From the NCBI GenBank assembly GCA_030015575.1, contig CM057339.1:769684809-769748808 (forward strand): a stretch of DNA of 64,000 nt, read 5' to 3'. Shown here one piece after another: positions 1 to 10,275 of the stretch (the first letter of the stretch is position 1; the number at the start of each line of letters is the position of its first letter). Origin of the DNA: Agapanthus africanus (Eukaryota > Streptophyta > Magnoliopsida > Asparagales > Amaryllidaceae). Position numbers and translations under genes: made by a program. The notes below the pieces were generated by a model. It was not told where the DNA came from, made no database searches, and saw only the letters and a list, made by a program, of their open reading frames with translations.

Positions 1-1875
1 CGACCGACATTTGTCAGCGAGCTGCTATCTGAAGAAAGGGTGACTACATTAAAGAACGTGCTTCTACGGCATAAAGACTGCTTCGCGTGGAACTACTCTG
101 AGATGCCAGGATTAGATCCGGAGATTGCTGTGCATAAATTAGCAATATCCCCAGATATCAAGCCAGTCAAGCAGGCGCCAAAAAGGGTGCGACTCGAGCT
201 TGAAATGAGCATCAACGCCGAAGTCAAGAAGCTGATCGATTCTGGATTTATCCAAGAAGTCCAGTATCCTGACTGGATCGCCAATATCGTCCCGGTAATG
301 AAGAAGAATGGGACGGTACGCATATGCGTGGATTTCAGGGATCTCAATAAAGTCTGTCCAAAGGACGATTTCCCAGTACCAGTAACCGAGCTAATGATAG
401 ATAACACGTCCACTCACGAGGTTTTCTCCTTTATGGATGGTTCGTCAGGATACAATCAGATAAAGATGCATCCCGAAGACCAGAAGCATACCGCTTTCCG
501 GACCCCTTTGGGTATAATCTGCTACAGTTTTATGCCCTTTGGTCTAAAGAACGTCGGCGCTACCTATTAAAGGGCCAGGACAAAAATCTTCGACGACCTC
601 ATACATGACATCGTTGAGTGCTATATCGATGACCTTGTAGTAAAGAGCATGTCATACGAAGAGCATTTAAAACATCTGGAGACTGTATTTCAACGCCTTC
701 GGCAATATAATTTGAAGATGAATCCCCTCAAATGCGCGTTTGGAGTTTCCTCGGGTAAATTCCTGGGATTCATCATCCGACATCGAGGTATCGAAATAGA
801 TCCATCTAAGATCAAGGTGATCATGGAAATGCCTCCGCCAAGAACCCTCAAACAGTTACGGTCTTTCCAAGGGAAGCTCGCATACATCCGGCGATTTATC
901 GCCAATCTTTCAGGCAAATGCCGTCCTTACAGCCACCTGATGAAGAAGGGAACTCCATTCGTTTGGGATCACAAATGCCAAGGTGCACTAGACGAGATCA
1001 AGCAGTACCTGCAGAACCCTCCGGTGTTGGCTGCGCCGGTCAAGGGAAAACCTCTCATTCTTTATACAACCGCCCTCGAAGGTTCCTTAGGCGCATTATG
1101 GGCACAAGAGAACGATCAAGGGAAAGAGAGAGCACTCTACTACTTAAGTCGAGTTCTGCTGGGGGCAGAAAACAACTACTCTCCCATTGAAAAACACTGC
1201 TTGGCGTTAATCTTCGCGATAACAAAACTCAGGAACTATGCGTTGGCGCACGAAGTCCGTCTCATCTCGAAGGTGGACCCTCTTAAATATTTGATGTCAA
1301 AGGCTATACTGACGGGTCGACTCGCTAAATGGGCTCTACTCCTGATGGAGTTCTCAATAACGTATCGACCTCTTAAGGCAGTGAAAGGCCAGGCCATTGC
1401 CGACTTCCTCGCTGAGCATCCAGTACCTGCCGGTTCTCCTCTGAACTGCGATTTGCCGGACGAACATGCATTCGACGCGATCGGCGGCGGTGATACCCGA
1501 TGGGAACTCTATTTTGACGGGGCATCTTCCATGAAGAAGCGCAAACAATGTACCCCCATAATCAAATCGGGAGTAGGCCTCATCTTCGTAACCCCACAAG
1601 GAGGGATAATGCGCTTTGCTTTCTCCTTAACGGAATCGAGGACGAACAATGAAGCCGAGTACGAAGCTTTGATAGCGGGCCTCGAGATCGCCATTAACAT
1701 GGGAATTGAAGACCTCTCTATATACGGGGATTCTCAATTGGTTGTTAGTCAAGTAAATGGTGACTACCAAACGTGCAAACCGGAGTTGGTGAAATACGGC
1801 GAAAAGGTGCACAAATTCCCTCCTACACTTTGGAAAGTATACCTCGTGCGGAAAATAGCAAAGCAGACGCGTTAG
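1..1875 (+). pseudogene. G1 pol: reverse transcriptase, RNase H and second (archaeal-type) RNase H
   Basis: Copies element RNA into DNA and degrades the template. The RT fingers and palm are clear: FMDGSSGYNQIKM, MPFGLKN, and the catalytic box as YIDD (usual form YVDD) near position 630. RNase H 1 follows (LILYTTALEG, YSPIEKHCLALIF, about 1055-1290). A second RNase H begins near 1500 with ELYFDGASS, NNEAEYEALIAGL and YGDSQLVV. A tandem second RNase H is typical of the Tat lineage. Breaks: TAA at 568-570, where relatives have Gln (CAA), and a frameshift between about 1800 and 1830, after which reading continues in another frame with NSKADALAKLA. The 5' end is cut by the window. Confidence 0.92.
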
Positions 1876-3292
1876 CTAAGCTCGCTAAAGAACTGTCTGA
1901 CGAGAACCTCGATGACGTCAGAATCGTGGTACAAAGCCGTCGAGTGCTCGCCCCAGCAGAAATATCTCCGGAATTATACGAAGAAAAGGAAGCGACTGAG
2001 CAGACGACTCTACAAATAAAAGACCATGAGAAGGCTGAGGACTGGAGGGAAGTCTTCATAGACTACTTTAAGTCCCACCGAATCCCTGAAGAAGCGTCCT
2101 CAAGACATCAGCTCATGAAACGAGCTCTATCTTTCGCTTTCGTCAATGATACTCTGTATAAGAGGTCATTTGATTCTCTGTGGCTGAGATGCTTAGGACC
2201 ATACGAAGCAGAAAGAGTCGTTCAGGAAGTTCACGACGGACTCTACGGTTCTCACCAAGCAGGCCCGAAAATGAAATTGAAGATCAAACGGATGGGTTAT
2301 TATTGGCCCACGATGGTCCAAGGCTGCCTCGAGTATGCGAAGCAATGCCACTCATGCCAGATTCATGGAAACTTTATCCACCAACATCCGAATCCACTAC
2401 ACCCAACGGTGGCTAGTTGGCCATTCGAAATGTGGGGGACTGACATAGTCGGCCCCATCGAGCCAGCATCGTCCCGGGGACATCGTTTCATCCTGGAGAC
2501 AACTGATTACTTCTCCAAATGGGCAGAAGCAGTACCGCTGAGGGAAGTGAAGACGGAGAATATCCTCCACTTCTTCAAGACGCACGTCATCTATCGGTTT
2601 GGAACCCCACGGCGGATTATCTCCGATAATGGGCCAGCCTACAGAAGCCATAAGATTAGCCGCTTCACGCAGCAGCACAATATAGACTGGAGATATTCTT
2701 CAGTTTACAATCCATGAGCTAACGGTCTGGCCGAGGCCTTCAATAAGACCTTGACGAAGACATAAAAAAGACGGTGTCCCGAAATAAGAAAGACTGGCAC
2801 GAGAGGCTGCAAGAGGCCCTTTGGGCCTATCGAACTACACTCAAGACGGCCACGAACACAACGCTGTACGCGTTGGTATTTGGGACGGAAGCAGTGCTCC
2901 CCCTCGAAATAGAGTTACCCTCTCTACGAGTGGCAGTCCACTACGAGCTGACGGACGAAGAAAATGCTCACCTTCGGCTTGAGGAGCTCGATGCCCTCGA
3001 CGAAACCCGGCTCATAGCGCAACAAAATCTGGAAGCTTATAAAGCAAAGATGACGCGCTCATATGAAAGAATGACCCGACCGAGGACATCCCGCCAAGGC
3101 GAACTCGTGTTAGTGGTCAAAAGGCCTATGATCCCCAATCGAGCCAAGCGGGGAAAATTCGAGCCAAACTATGAAGGCCCGTACATCATAGATAAGGTCT
3201 ACCAGGGTGGGGCCTATCTACTCATGGACATGCACGGTGAAAGGACTTTCAGGCCAATAAACGGTCGCTTCCTAAAGAGATACTACGCTTAA
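1813..3292 (+). pseudogene. G1 pol: integrase with C-terminal GPY/F-type module
   Basis: Inserts element cDNA into the host chromosome. Seen in order: the end of the second RNase H; the HHCC zinc-binding part (VHDGLYGSHQAG, then CHSCQ near 2350); the catalytic core with TDIVGPI (first Asp), IISDNGPAY (second Asp) and the Glu of NGLAEAFNKTL; then a C-terminal module with NYEGPYII near 3170 and a natural stop at 3290-3292. Breaks: TGA at 2715-2717 (probably from CGA), and TAA at 2763-2765 with a one-base frame change just after it, so the last 170 codons read in another frame from about 2765. All catalytic residues are still visible, but the protein cannot be made in one piece. Confidence 0.9.
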
Positions 3293-3387
3293 TGAGCCAC
3301 GGCCTAGGTCAATGATAGATGACGACGACTATGTCCGCTCGCTATCTTCCTAAGCTCGAGCTTTATAAGCAGTAGCCGGCCTTCTCC

Positions 3388-3636
3388 ATGTCGGACCGAA
3401 ATGTCCTTAAACTAATAACGGACCGAAATGTCCTTAAACTAACGAAGGACCGAGACGTCCTTAAACTAACGACGGACCGAAACGTCCTTAAACTAACGAC
3501 GGACCGAAACGTCCTTAAACTAACGACGGACCGAAACGTCCTTAACTATCAACGGACCGAGACGTCCTTAAACTAACGACGGACCGAAACGTCCTTAAAC
3601 TAACGACGGACCGAAACGTCCCTAAACTACTACCGC
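3388..3636 (+). repeat. Tandem array, 27-bp unit, 9 copies
   Basis: Nine units of about 27 bp, each a GGAC-N6-GTCC inverted repeat (usually GGACCGAAACGTCC) followed by the spacer TTAAACTAACGAC. The sixth unit has lost one base, which breaks the reading frame that otherwise runs through. The same building block makes up the arrays at 6424-7003 and 12757-13158. It lies 95 bp after the integrase stop, where Tat elements commonly carry tandem repeats. Confidence 0.95.
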
Positions 3637-3653
3637 AGCATCCTTAGGCTGAC

Positions 3654-3684
3654 AAAAAAAAGAGAAAAAGAATAAAAAAAAAGG
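3654..3684 (+). other. Purine-only tract after the 27-bp array
   Basis: About 31 bases with a single T in a run of A and G, ending AAAAAGG just before TATGTCC. Its position after pol would suit a polypurine tract priming plus-strand synthesis. I found no LTR start right after it, so it may be only a simple-sequence tract. Confidence 0.3.
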
Positions 3685-3799
3685 TATGTCCATAAGCAAA
3701 ATGGGCACGGATGAAAACCCGAAAGGGCTCCGTGAGTAAAAACAGCAGGACTACCGGCGAGTGTTTGTGAAAACCCGAAAGGGCGCAACCTCGTTAAAA

Positions 3800-4345
3800 G
3801 ACACTTATAGGGTCCTCTCGACCTTGTAAGGAGAAACCACCCGCGTGAGATCCTTACGACTCACAAAGGAGCAACACACTTAGGGGTCCCCATGATTCCT
3901 AAGGAGAAAATACACTTGCGAGATCCTTACGACTCGTAAGGAGAATTCTCTTATGGGACCCTCACGGCTCATGAGATTTCAAAGTCTTAAGTTACAGAAA
4001 CATAAACCTGTTCTTAAGAAAATCCCCAACAACCTTCGATACTGCCCTACAAGAGGCTCAATACTGGCCATTGTATACAATCCACGGGTGCGAATAAACA
4101 TTTCCCCAGCAAAGTCACACCCGTGACTAGGGATATGTCTATATAATGAGCAACCCTTGTAGGTCCTCTCGACCCATAAGGAGAAAACCCTCTTGTAGGA
4201 TCCTTACGACTTACAGAGGAACATACACTTAGGGATCCTCACGATTCCTAGGGAAAAAATACACCTACGAGATCCTCACAACTTGTAGGGAGAAATACCA
4301 TGGTGAGACCCTTACGGCTCATGAAGTCAAAAGCCTTGGTCGACA
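3800..4345. repeat. Hairpin array A: constant loop ATCCTTACGA, variable stems
   Basis: About ten imperfect palindromes, 30-45 bp apart. Each has a 10-nt centre like ATCCTTACGA or TCCTCTCGA flanked by complementary arms that differ from unit to unit: GTGAG/CTCAC at 3845-3864, CTTGCGAG/CTCGTAAG at 3915-3940, CTTAGG/CCTAAG near 3880, CCTACGAG/CTTGTAGG near 4265. Arm changes are matched on both sides, some by G-U pairs. The same array returns at 7025-7206. The interval carries no coding signal. Confidence 0.85.
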
Positions 4346-4510
4346 GGACCCTTAACCCTGTTTGCTAAGCCACCTTTGTTCAACATCGACAGAGGCAAAT
4401 GATGATTCGCTCCTGGCAATATTCCAGTTGTAGCGGTGCTGATGCCGAAATCGGTGTCCAAAATCCAAGCTTGCGGCGAAAGAGCTAGGAAGCCACACAT
4501 GCCTACGAAA

Positions 4511-4725
4511 TAGCCGAAATGATGGGGCAACTTGCAATAAAAAGCGGCAAGTAAAAATGTATGCATGAAAAATAGCCGAAATGATGGGGCAACTCGCAAT
4601 AAAAAGCAGCGAGCAGAGAATAAATAAATAGCCGAAATGATTGGGCACCGCGAAAAATAGCCGAAATGATGGGGCAATCGCGACCTCCACGATATAAAAG
4701 CTGAAATGATAGAGCATCGCGGAAA
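4511..4725. repeat. Degenerate tandem repeat with core AGCCGAAATGAT
   Basis: Five copies of AGCYGAAATGAT at about 4512, 4573, 4629, 4658 and 4698. The first two are followed by hairpins sharing the 11-nt loop AATAAAAAGCR but with different stems: ACTTGC/GCAAGT (4530-4552) and CTCGC/GCGAG (4593-4613). The minus-strand reading frames across it are produced by the repeat and show no independent coding signal. Confidence 0.8.
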
Positions 4726-5029
4726 ATGAAATAAAATATAAAAAAAAATTCAATTTATGCCCTACAGGTGATGTTCCATCACACCCTGTACACAATCCAA
4801 GGACGTAAAGAGAAAGGGATCATACTTCTCCCCCAGTTTTCATCAGAAGAAGAAGCCAAGTCTAGACGAGCTAAAGGAGACCTGGAGATCGTTTCAACAC
4901 TCGTCTTGTAACAACGGATACAACTCTAAGCTAAGCGGAACAGCGACAACTCCTAGTTCCATGGCTCGGTGGTATACATATCGCCAACAGTCAAACCCCC
5001 ATCCCGTGAAATGCGGATACAATCAGCAA
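4726..5029. other. Non-coding spacer in G1
   Basis: About 300 bp between two tandem arrays. I see no ORF, promoter or repeat here beyond weak copies of the flanking units. Confidence 0.5.
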
Positions 5030-6421
5030 AATTCCTGGTTACGTGAAACGCGGATAACGTGACTCTTTGACCCCGTGGAAAACGTCAAGAGCGGATCCTG
5101 GTCCTCGAAGAGTACGACAGTGAACCCGTGTGAAGCATCCAGAGCGGAGCCTAGTCCTCGCCGAGCACGGCAGTGAACCCGTGTGAAGCATCTAGTGCAA
5201 AATTCCTGGTTACGTGAAACGCGGATAACGTCACTCTTTGACCCCGTGGAAAACGTCCAGAGCGGATCCTGGTCCTCGCAGAGCACGGCAGTGAACCCGT
5301 GTGAAGCATCCAGAGCGGAGCCTAGTCCTCACCGAGCATGGCAGTGAACCCGTGTGAAGCATCTAGTGCAAAATTCCTGGTTACGTGAAACGCGGATAAC
5401 GTCACTCTTTGACCCCGTGGAAAACATCCAGAGCGGATCCTGGTCCTCGCAGAGCACGACAGTGAACCCGTGTGAAGCATCCAGAGCGGAGCCTAGTCCT
5501 TGCCGAGCACGGCAGTGAACCCGTGTGAAGCATCTAGTGCAAAATTCCTGGTTACGTGGAACGCGGATAACGTCACTCTTTAACCCCGCGGAAAACGTCC
5601 AGAGCGGAGCCTAGTCCTCGCCGAGCACGGCAGTGAACCCGTGTGAAGCATCTAGTGCAAAATTCCTGGTTACGTGGAACGCGGATAACGTCACTCTTTG
5701 ATCCCGCGGAAAACGTCCAGAGTGGAGCCTAGTCCTCCCTGAGCACGGCAGTGAACCCGTGTGAAGCATCTAGTGCAAAATTCCTGGTTATGTGGAACGC
5801 GGATAACGTCACCCTTTGACCCCGCGGAAAACGTCCAGAGCGGAGCCTAGTCCTCGCCGAGCACGGCAGTGAACCCATGTGAAGCATCTAGTGCAAAATT
5901 CCTGGTTACGTGGAATGCGGATAACGTCACTCTTTGACCCCGCGGAAAACGTCCAGAGCGGAGCCTAGTCCTCGCTGAGCACGGCAGTGAACCCGTGTGA
6001 AGCATCTAGTGAAAAATTCCTGGTTACGTGGAACGCGGATAACGTCACTCTTTGACCCCGCGGAAAACGTCCAGAGCGGAGCCTAGTCCTCGCCGAGCAC
6101 GGCAGTGAACCCGTGTGAAGCATCTAGTGCAAAATTCCTGGTTACGTGGAACGCGGATAACGTCACTCTTTGACCCCGCGGAAAACGTCCAGAGCGGATC
6201 CTGGTCCTCGCAGAGCACGGCAGTGAACCCGTGTGAAGAATCCAGAGCGGAGCCTAGTCCTCGCCGAGCACGGCAGTGAACCCGTGTGAAGCATCTAGCG
6301 CAAAATTCCTGGTTACGTGGAACGCGGATAACGTCACTCTTTGAACCCGCGGAAAACGCCCAGAGCGGAGCCTGGTCCTCGCCAAGCACGGCAGTGAACC
6401 CGTGTGAAGCATCCAGAGCAC
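5030..6421. repeat. Higher-order tandem array of 118-bp and 171-bp units
   Basis: Counting from each AATTCCTGG, units start at 5030, 5201, 5372, 5543, 5661, 5779, 5897, 6015, 6133 and 6304. The spacings are 171, 171, 171, then 118 five times, then 171, then a last 118. The 171-bp form is the 118-bp form plus a duplicated 53-bp segment (AGAGCGGATCCTGGTCC... versus AGAGCGGAGCCTAGTCC...). Each 53-bp segment has a CACGG-N8-CCGTG hairpin. Minus-strand ORFs run only where 171 (divisible by 3) repeats and break in the 118-bp units, so they are not genes. Confidence 0.95.
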
Positions 6422-6423
6422 AT

Positions 6424-7003
6424 ACCGGACCGTGGAGTCCTTAAAATCCACGGACTATGATGTCCTTAACCTCGACCGCGATGTCTTAAAACTAACGATC
6501 AACCACCCCAATTCCCTACGGATTCTGCCTTGGTTTAAGGGTACATCTCTTCACTCCTTTGATACGTGGCGTTGTAATTCCTCAACGTATTCAATGAGGT
6601 GACGGGTCCCTGCAACCAAACACCGGACTGTGGAGTCCTTAAATCCACGGACTATGAGGTCCTTAACCTTGACCGTGATGTCTTAAAACTAACATCGGAC
6701 TGTGGAGTCCCTAAATCCACGGACTATGAGGTCCTTAACCTTGACCGTGATGTCTTAAAACTAATCTGTGGAGTCCCTAAATCCACGGACTATGAGGTCC
6801 TTAACCTTGACCGTGATGTCTTAAAACTAACATCGGACTGTGGAGTCCCTAAATCCATGGACTATGAGGTCCTTAACCTTGACCGTGATGTCTTAAAACT
6901 AACATCGGACCGTGGAGTCCTTAAATCCACGGACTATGAGGTCCTTAACCTTGACCGCAACGTCTTTAAACTGCGATACCTGGAGAAACCCCTGACTCCG
7001 TAA
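6424..7003. repeat. 72-bp tandem array (three hairpin sub-units each), with a single-copy preamble
   Basis: Five 72-bp units fill 6625-6990, and one diverged unit sits at 6424-6505. A unit is three 24-bp blocks, each a GAC-N6-GTC inverted repeat (GGACTGTGGAGTCC, GGACTATGAGGTCC, GACCGTGATGTC) plus a TTAA-containing spacer. At 6536-6612 is a motif starting GGGTACATCTCTTCACTCC and ending GACGGGTCC that recurs before the arrays at 12667-12742 and 13298-13372. A plus-strand reading frame of 134 codons (6599-7003) survives even a 6-bp deletion, but the diverged unit at 6424 is out of frame. Confidence 0.9.
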
Positions 7004-7024
7004 AACACAGACAAGGGTGACCAC

Positions 7025-7206
7025 ATCCAGCATTTACAAGTCCTCACGACCTGTAAGGAAGAGAAACTCTCTTGTGAGATCCTTACGACTCTCAAGGGAA
7101 AACCCGCTTAAGAATCTTCACGATTCTTAAGAAGGACTTACACCTATGGGATCTTCTCGACCTGTAGGGAGAAAAACTCTTTATGAGACCCTCGTGGCTC
7201 ATAAAA
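7025..7206. repeat. Hairpin array A, second copy
   Basis: Five more hairpins of the 3800-4345 type. Two are perfect: a 10-bp stem CTTAAGAATC/GATTCTTAAG with loop TTCAC at 7107-7131, and an 8-bp stem TTTATGAG/CTCATAAA around a 10-nt loop ACCCTCGTGG at 7180-7205. The others have the arms TTACAAGT/ACCTGTAA, CTTGTGAG/CTCTCAAG and CCTATGGG/CCTGTAGG. The next 240 bp, to 7446, show no gene. Confidence 0.85.
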
Positions 7207-7446
7207 TGCAAAAGTCTTAGGAAGCAGATCTTAACCCTGAATCTTAAGCCATCGCTGTCCTGCAAGGAGATCAAGATAGAATATCCGCAGAATACATTCA
7301 ATAAAAAGGGGACACACCATTGAGAATAAAAATGTATCTTTTATTCATAAACCAAAATGGATACAAAGTACAATTCATGAAAGAACAAAAAGAAAATACT
7401 CTCATCCATGAGTATGTACAAAAAGGAAGGAAAAGATATAAATGTT

Positions 7447-7791
7447 TCAAGCCGGCAGGCGATTCAGCAGCTTGGTCAGCTCATCCTGCTTTTGTTGGGC
7501 CACGGCCTCATGATTTAAGATTGCCAAAAGATGGGCCTCCGCCTGAGCCTGCTGGGCCTGATACGAAGCGAGCCGGCCTTCAAGCTCTTTCTCGGTGGCT
7601 TTATGAGCCTCGACCCTCTCACGAGTGAACGTGGCAGCTTTATCAAGAGTCATCACCTCCCTGATAGACTCTTGAAGCACCCGCCAGAGTTCATACGCTT
7701 TATCGGCCTTGGCGGTAAGATTAGCTTGAAGCTCGCCCAGCGCCTTGGAAGCCAACTCCCTCTCCGAGAATTTACGACGAGCTCTTTTCTC
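7447..7791 (-). CDS. Antisense coiled-coil ORF in G1 (possible exon)
   Basis: Open from 7791 down to a stop at 7447-7449, with no ATG; the first possible start is a TTG at 7755. The roughly 115 residues are rich in Ala, Glu, Lys, Gln and Leu with heptad-like spacing (KATEKELEGRLASYQAQQAQ), so a coiled coil is likely. It lies downstream, on the same strand, of the two related antisense ORFs at 8228-8760 and 9224-9730. It may be a later exon of that unit or a remnant of a third ORF. I do not recognise the family. Antisense extra ORFs are known in Tat-lineage elements, but their functions are not established. Confidence 0.45.
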   Translation of the reverse strand, partial: EKRARRKFSERELASKALGELQANLTAKADKAYELWRVLQESIREVMTLDKAATFTRERVEAHKATEKELEGRLASYQAQQAQAEAHLLAILNHEAVAQQKQDELTKLLNRLPA

Positions 7792-7794
7792 TCA

Positions 7795-8227
7795 CAACAT
7801 TATGTTCGCCACGTATCGCCCTATCAGGCCACGTAAACTCACTTTCGTGACTGCAACCTTGGAAACAAGACATTTACAAGACCGTATAAATGGGCTTTCG
7901 GTCGACAAGAATAATCGATCTAAAACGCGCTTACATCACCTGGCGTGAAAAGCAACAAGAAAGATTTCCAACGTATTTCAAGCATGCATTCGCAATCATA
8001 TGAGTGTTCAAAAAAATAATAATAGCATTTGCAATCGTATGAACATTCATAATGCCCAAAAAGGGGCTGATACGCATGAAAGTGATGAGAGCATCTGCAA
8101 TTAAAGAAAGTTCTCAGAAGAAGAATACAAAGTTTATTTATGCAAGCGGAAACATACATTCTAGTTCCAAGCCTACAGGGAAGTGCGGCATAAAACATAA
8201 AAAAAAGGAGGGACTAGTTTAAAAATG
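7795..8227. other. Spacer between antisense ORFs
   Basis: About 430 bp, AT-rich, with no supported gene. The short ORFs on both strands are low-complexity. On the minus-strand unit model it would be an intron or intergenic DNA. Confidence 0.4.
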
Positions 8228-8760
8228 CTACGCTAAAGGAAAAAGGTCACCAAACACGGGATCAATGGCACAAGGGTTAACAAAACAAAGAACGAGGTTC
8301 TCCATCTCTCTCTCTGCTCTTTCCAACACATCAAAGCGACGGTTCTCGCGAGGAGTCGCTCCCCATCGATTGGCGCCATGTTCATCTGCAAAAGCAGACA
8401 TAACAGCCCGTCGGGCTCTTATTTCGCTCAAAAGATGAACTGAGCGATCTTTCAGAGCCTGAGTAACATGCAGGCCTCGTGAAAACCTTCGAGCTTCTCT
8501 TCAGCCGCATCGGGCATCGCTAGGTTCATCTCCGCCGGGTGAGGAGGGACGTCGGCAAGCACGGCAGCAAGAATCATCCGGAGCCAGAGGGACCCCATCG
8601 GGAGGGGGGACCCCCTACAGATCGAGAGTTCGTACGTTGCCGAGTCACATTCGTCATCCGTAAGGAGTGGATCCACCAATCGGGCAGCAAAGCGGGGGAT
8701 CATCTCCTCGACAGGAACTTCCCATGGCTGTCGACGAGCATGAGGGCGATTGCAGGCCAT
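8228..8760 (-). pseudogene. Antisense ORF B, paralogue of ORF A, one frameshift
   Basis: Start taken at the ATG 8760-8758 in the context GCCATGGCC; the in-frame GTG at 8790 is less likely. The frame breaks near 8466-8470 and resumes in another frame to a stop at 8228. Read across that break, the protein matches ORF A without gaps through its second half. Shared landmarks are TDDEC (TDAQC in A), SLWLRMILAAV (SLLRLIVLAI), PDAAEEK (LDTAEDK), DRSVHLL (DHLIDLL), AVMSAF (AILAAY) and LCFVNPC...FPL (LEFLNPC...LPL). A pyrimidine-rich tract ending CACAG lies 54 bp upstream (acceptor at 8815), with no ATG between. Family unknown. It is probably the older or less constrained of two tandem duplicates. Confidence 0.6.
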
Positions 8761-9223
8761 GGCGTTCGGTTGTTTCTCAAGACAAATCACACCAAAATGG
8801 AAAAATAAATCTCTCTGTGAAGGGAAAAGAAGGCTATGGCCTCAGATATAAAGAGGTGCATTAAGTATTGAGCACGGAAAATCTTGCATGATGAAGCTAT
8901 TTCCAAGGCCCAAAAAATAGGAAAGGCATCGAAAATCAGGGAGATGGAACTATTTCCAAGGCTCCTTTTCTGCATCTGATATTGTGCGCTAAAAAAAATA
9001 TGGTATGGAAAAATTTTGAACAGCCCCATCAAAGGACCCCACGTGCAGAACACGTGAGCCCCAAACTTGACGTGCACTAAAAAATGGAGTAGCACCCTGC
9101 ATATTAAAAGCATCAACAACAACAGTAGCAAAATGATAAAATCCCAGAGAAAAGCATGCAAGCAAGGAAAGACATAATAAAACTCATACTTCAAGAAGTT
9201 CATACAAAATAAAGAGGACACGT

Positions 9224-9730
9224 TTACAATGGTAAGACTTCAGACGCGGGGCATGGGTTGAGAAACTCAAGATTAACTTTGTCCAAGATTCTCCAAGCAT
9301 TTCGAACCTCCCGAGTATGCTTCCTCTCGCGATCGCATGCGTCGGGGTCCTCACGAATATCCTCCACCCTCCGATAGGCGGCAAGTATGGCTGACTGCTG
9401 AAAGGCTTGGTGCAAAAGATCAATAAGGTGATCTCGCCTCATCTTCGAGATCAAGCCCATCAGGTACACCGAATGTACCTTATCCTCAGCAGTGTCCAAG
9501 ACCCTGAGCGGTATGCCGGTGCAAAAGAGAGGAAGTGCCTCCCGGATCGCCAGCACGATCAGCCTCAGAAGAGAAGAGCGACGGGGGAGTAGCCGATGGT
9601 TGTACTCGTCAAAGCGGCTCATGATCTCGGCACATTGAGCATCGGTGAACTCCTGGTTCTGACTGCGGCCCAGTGCACGAATATTCCCATAGGAAATAAT
9701 CTCGTCAAGACCATACAGATGGGCATCCAT
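9224..9730 (-). CDS. Antisense ORF A (168 aa), unknown function, in G1
   Basis: The longest intact frame of the minus-strand unit. The start is set at ATG 9730-9728, six bases after a strong 3' splice site (CTTTATTTCAG/G, acceptor at 9736); the longer frame upstream would read through the intron. The protein is basic and mostly helical by composition, with no signal peptide or membrane segment, and ends LEFLNPCPASEVLPL. It is related to ORF B just downstream. Antisense extra ORFs between pol and the 3' LTR are known in Tat-type retrotransposons, and the position fits; what such proteins do is not known. Alternative: a captured host exon pair. Confidence 0.6.
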   Translation of the reverse strand: MDAHLYGLDEIISYGNIRALGRSQNQEFTDAQCAEIMSRFDEYNHRLLPRRSSLLRLIVLAIREALPLFCTGIPLRVLDTAEDKVHSVYLMGLISKMRRDHLIDLLHQAFQQSAILAAYRRVEDIREDPDACDRERKHTREVRNAWRILDKVNLEFLNPCPASEVLPL

Positions 9731-9735
9731 GATAC

Positions 9736-10122
9736 CTGAAATAAAGGTCATGAGAATCATTACAAAGCTCCTGTTTCATTAGTTACAGAAGGACAACCTC
9801 GGGTCAAGAGACCCCAAGAAGCCTCCGTGTGAAGAAACTGAGATCTTCATAGGAATTAAATTCCTTATTAAGAGAAGGGAATTAAATTCCCAGAAACATT
9901 TTTGGATGGAATTAAATTCCATGGAGTTGAAACGCCATCATCATCTCCCCAAAGATCATCTAAACCCTAAGAGATCTACAATTCGAAGGTTGGGTGGTTT
10001 CCTGTTCTTATGGAAAAACTTGAAGAAAAATGGGTTCCTTGTTGAAAAAGAGTAAAAACCCTTGTTTTGGTATTTAAAATCCAAAGGAATGTGAAAATTT
10101 ACTGTTTGTCCAAGAACATTAC
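9736..10122 (-). other. Predicted intron in the 5' leader of the antisense unit
   Basis: On the minus strand, CCTCAG/GTAATG gives a donor at 10122 and CTTTATTTCAG/GTATC an acceptor at 9736, making a 387-bp GT-AG intron. The predicted first exon (about 10250-10123) has no ATG, so after splicing the first ATG is that of ORF A. This is inferred from consensus sites only. Confidence 0.5.
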
Positions 10123-10275
10123 CTGAGGAAAAAGGGTCACCTGAACAAAGTTAAACTCTGAAGATTGTTTCAAGACAGAGAACTAAGCTCTGGAAGCGAG
10201 AATTAAATTCTCAAGGGAAAAAGTTCTCAAAAGAAGAAGATGAACAAAATGAAGGCTCTTCTGAAGAAACATGAG

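Noticed and set aside
3685..4345. A short LTR directly after the purine tract
   Set aside because: No TG...CA ends, no second copy with such ends and no TATA box; the sequence is the hairpin array.
4327..4795. Two minus-strand ORFs with repeated APSFRLF
   Set aside because: They overlap in different frames over the same degenerate tandem repeat.
5030..6421. CRISPR-like regular repeats
   Set aside because: Units are contiguous with no unique spacers, and the setting is a plant retrotransposon.
5023..6451. Minus-strand ORFs of 65-114 codons repeating phrases like RNQEFCTRCFTRVHC
   Set aside because: They exist only where the 171-bp unit (a multiple of 3) repeats and end in 118-bp units; they are shadows of a tandem array.
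7320..7948. Plus-strand ORFs opposite the coiled-coil ORF
   Set aside because: Antisense of a better-supported minus-strand frame; composition and lack of motifs suggest shadows.
8787..9221. Minus-strand 144-codon hydrophobic ORF (DFIILLLLLLMLLICR)
   Set aside because: Lies between antisense ORFs A and B in T-rich, intron-like sequence with no conserved motif; the pyrimidine bias alone yields Leu, Phe and Ile.
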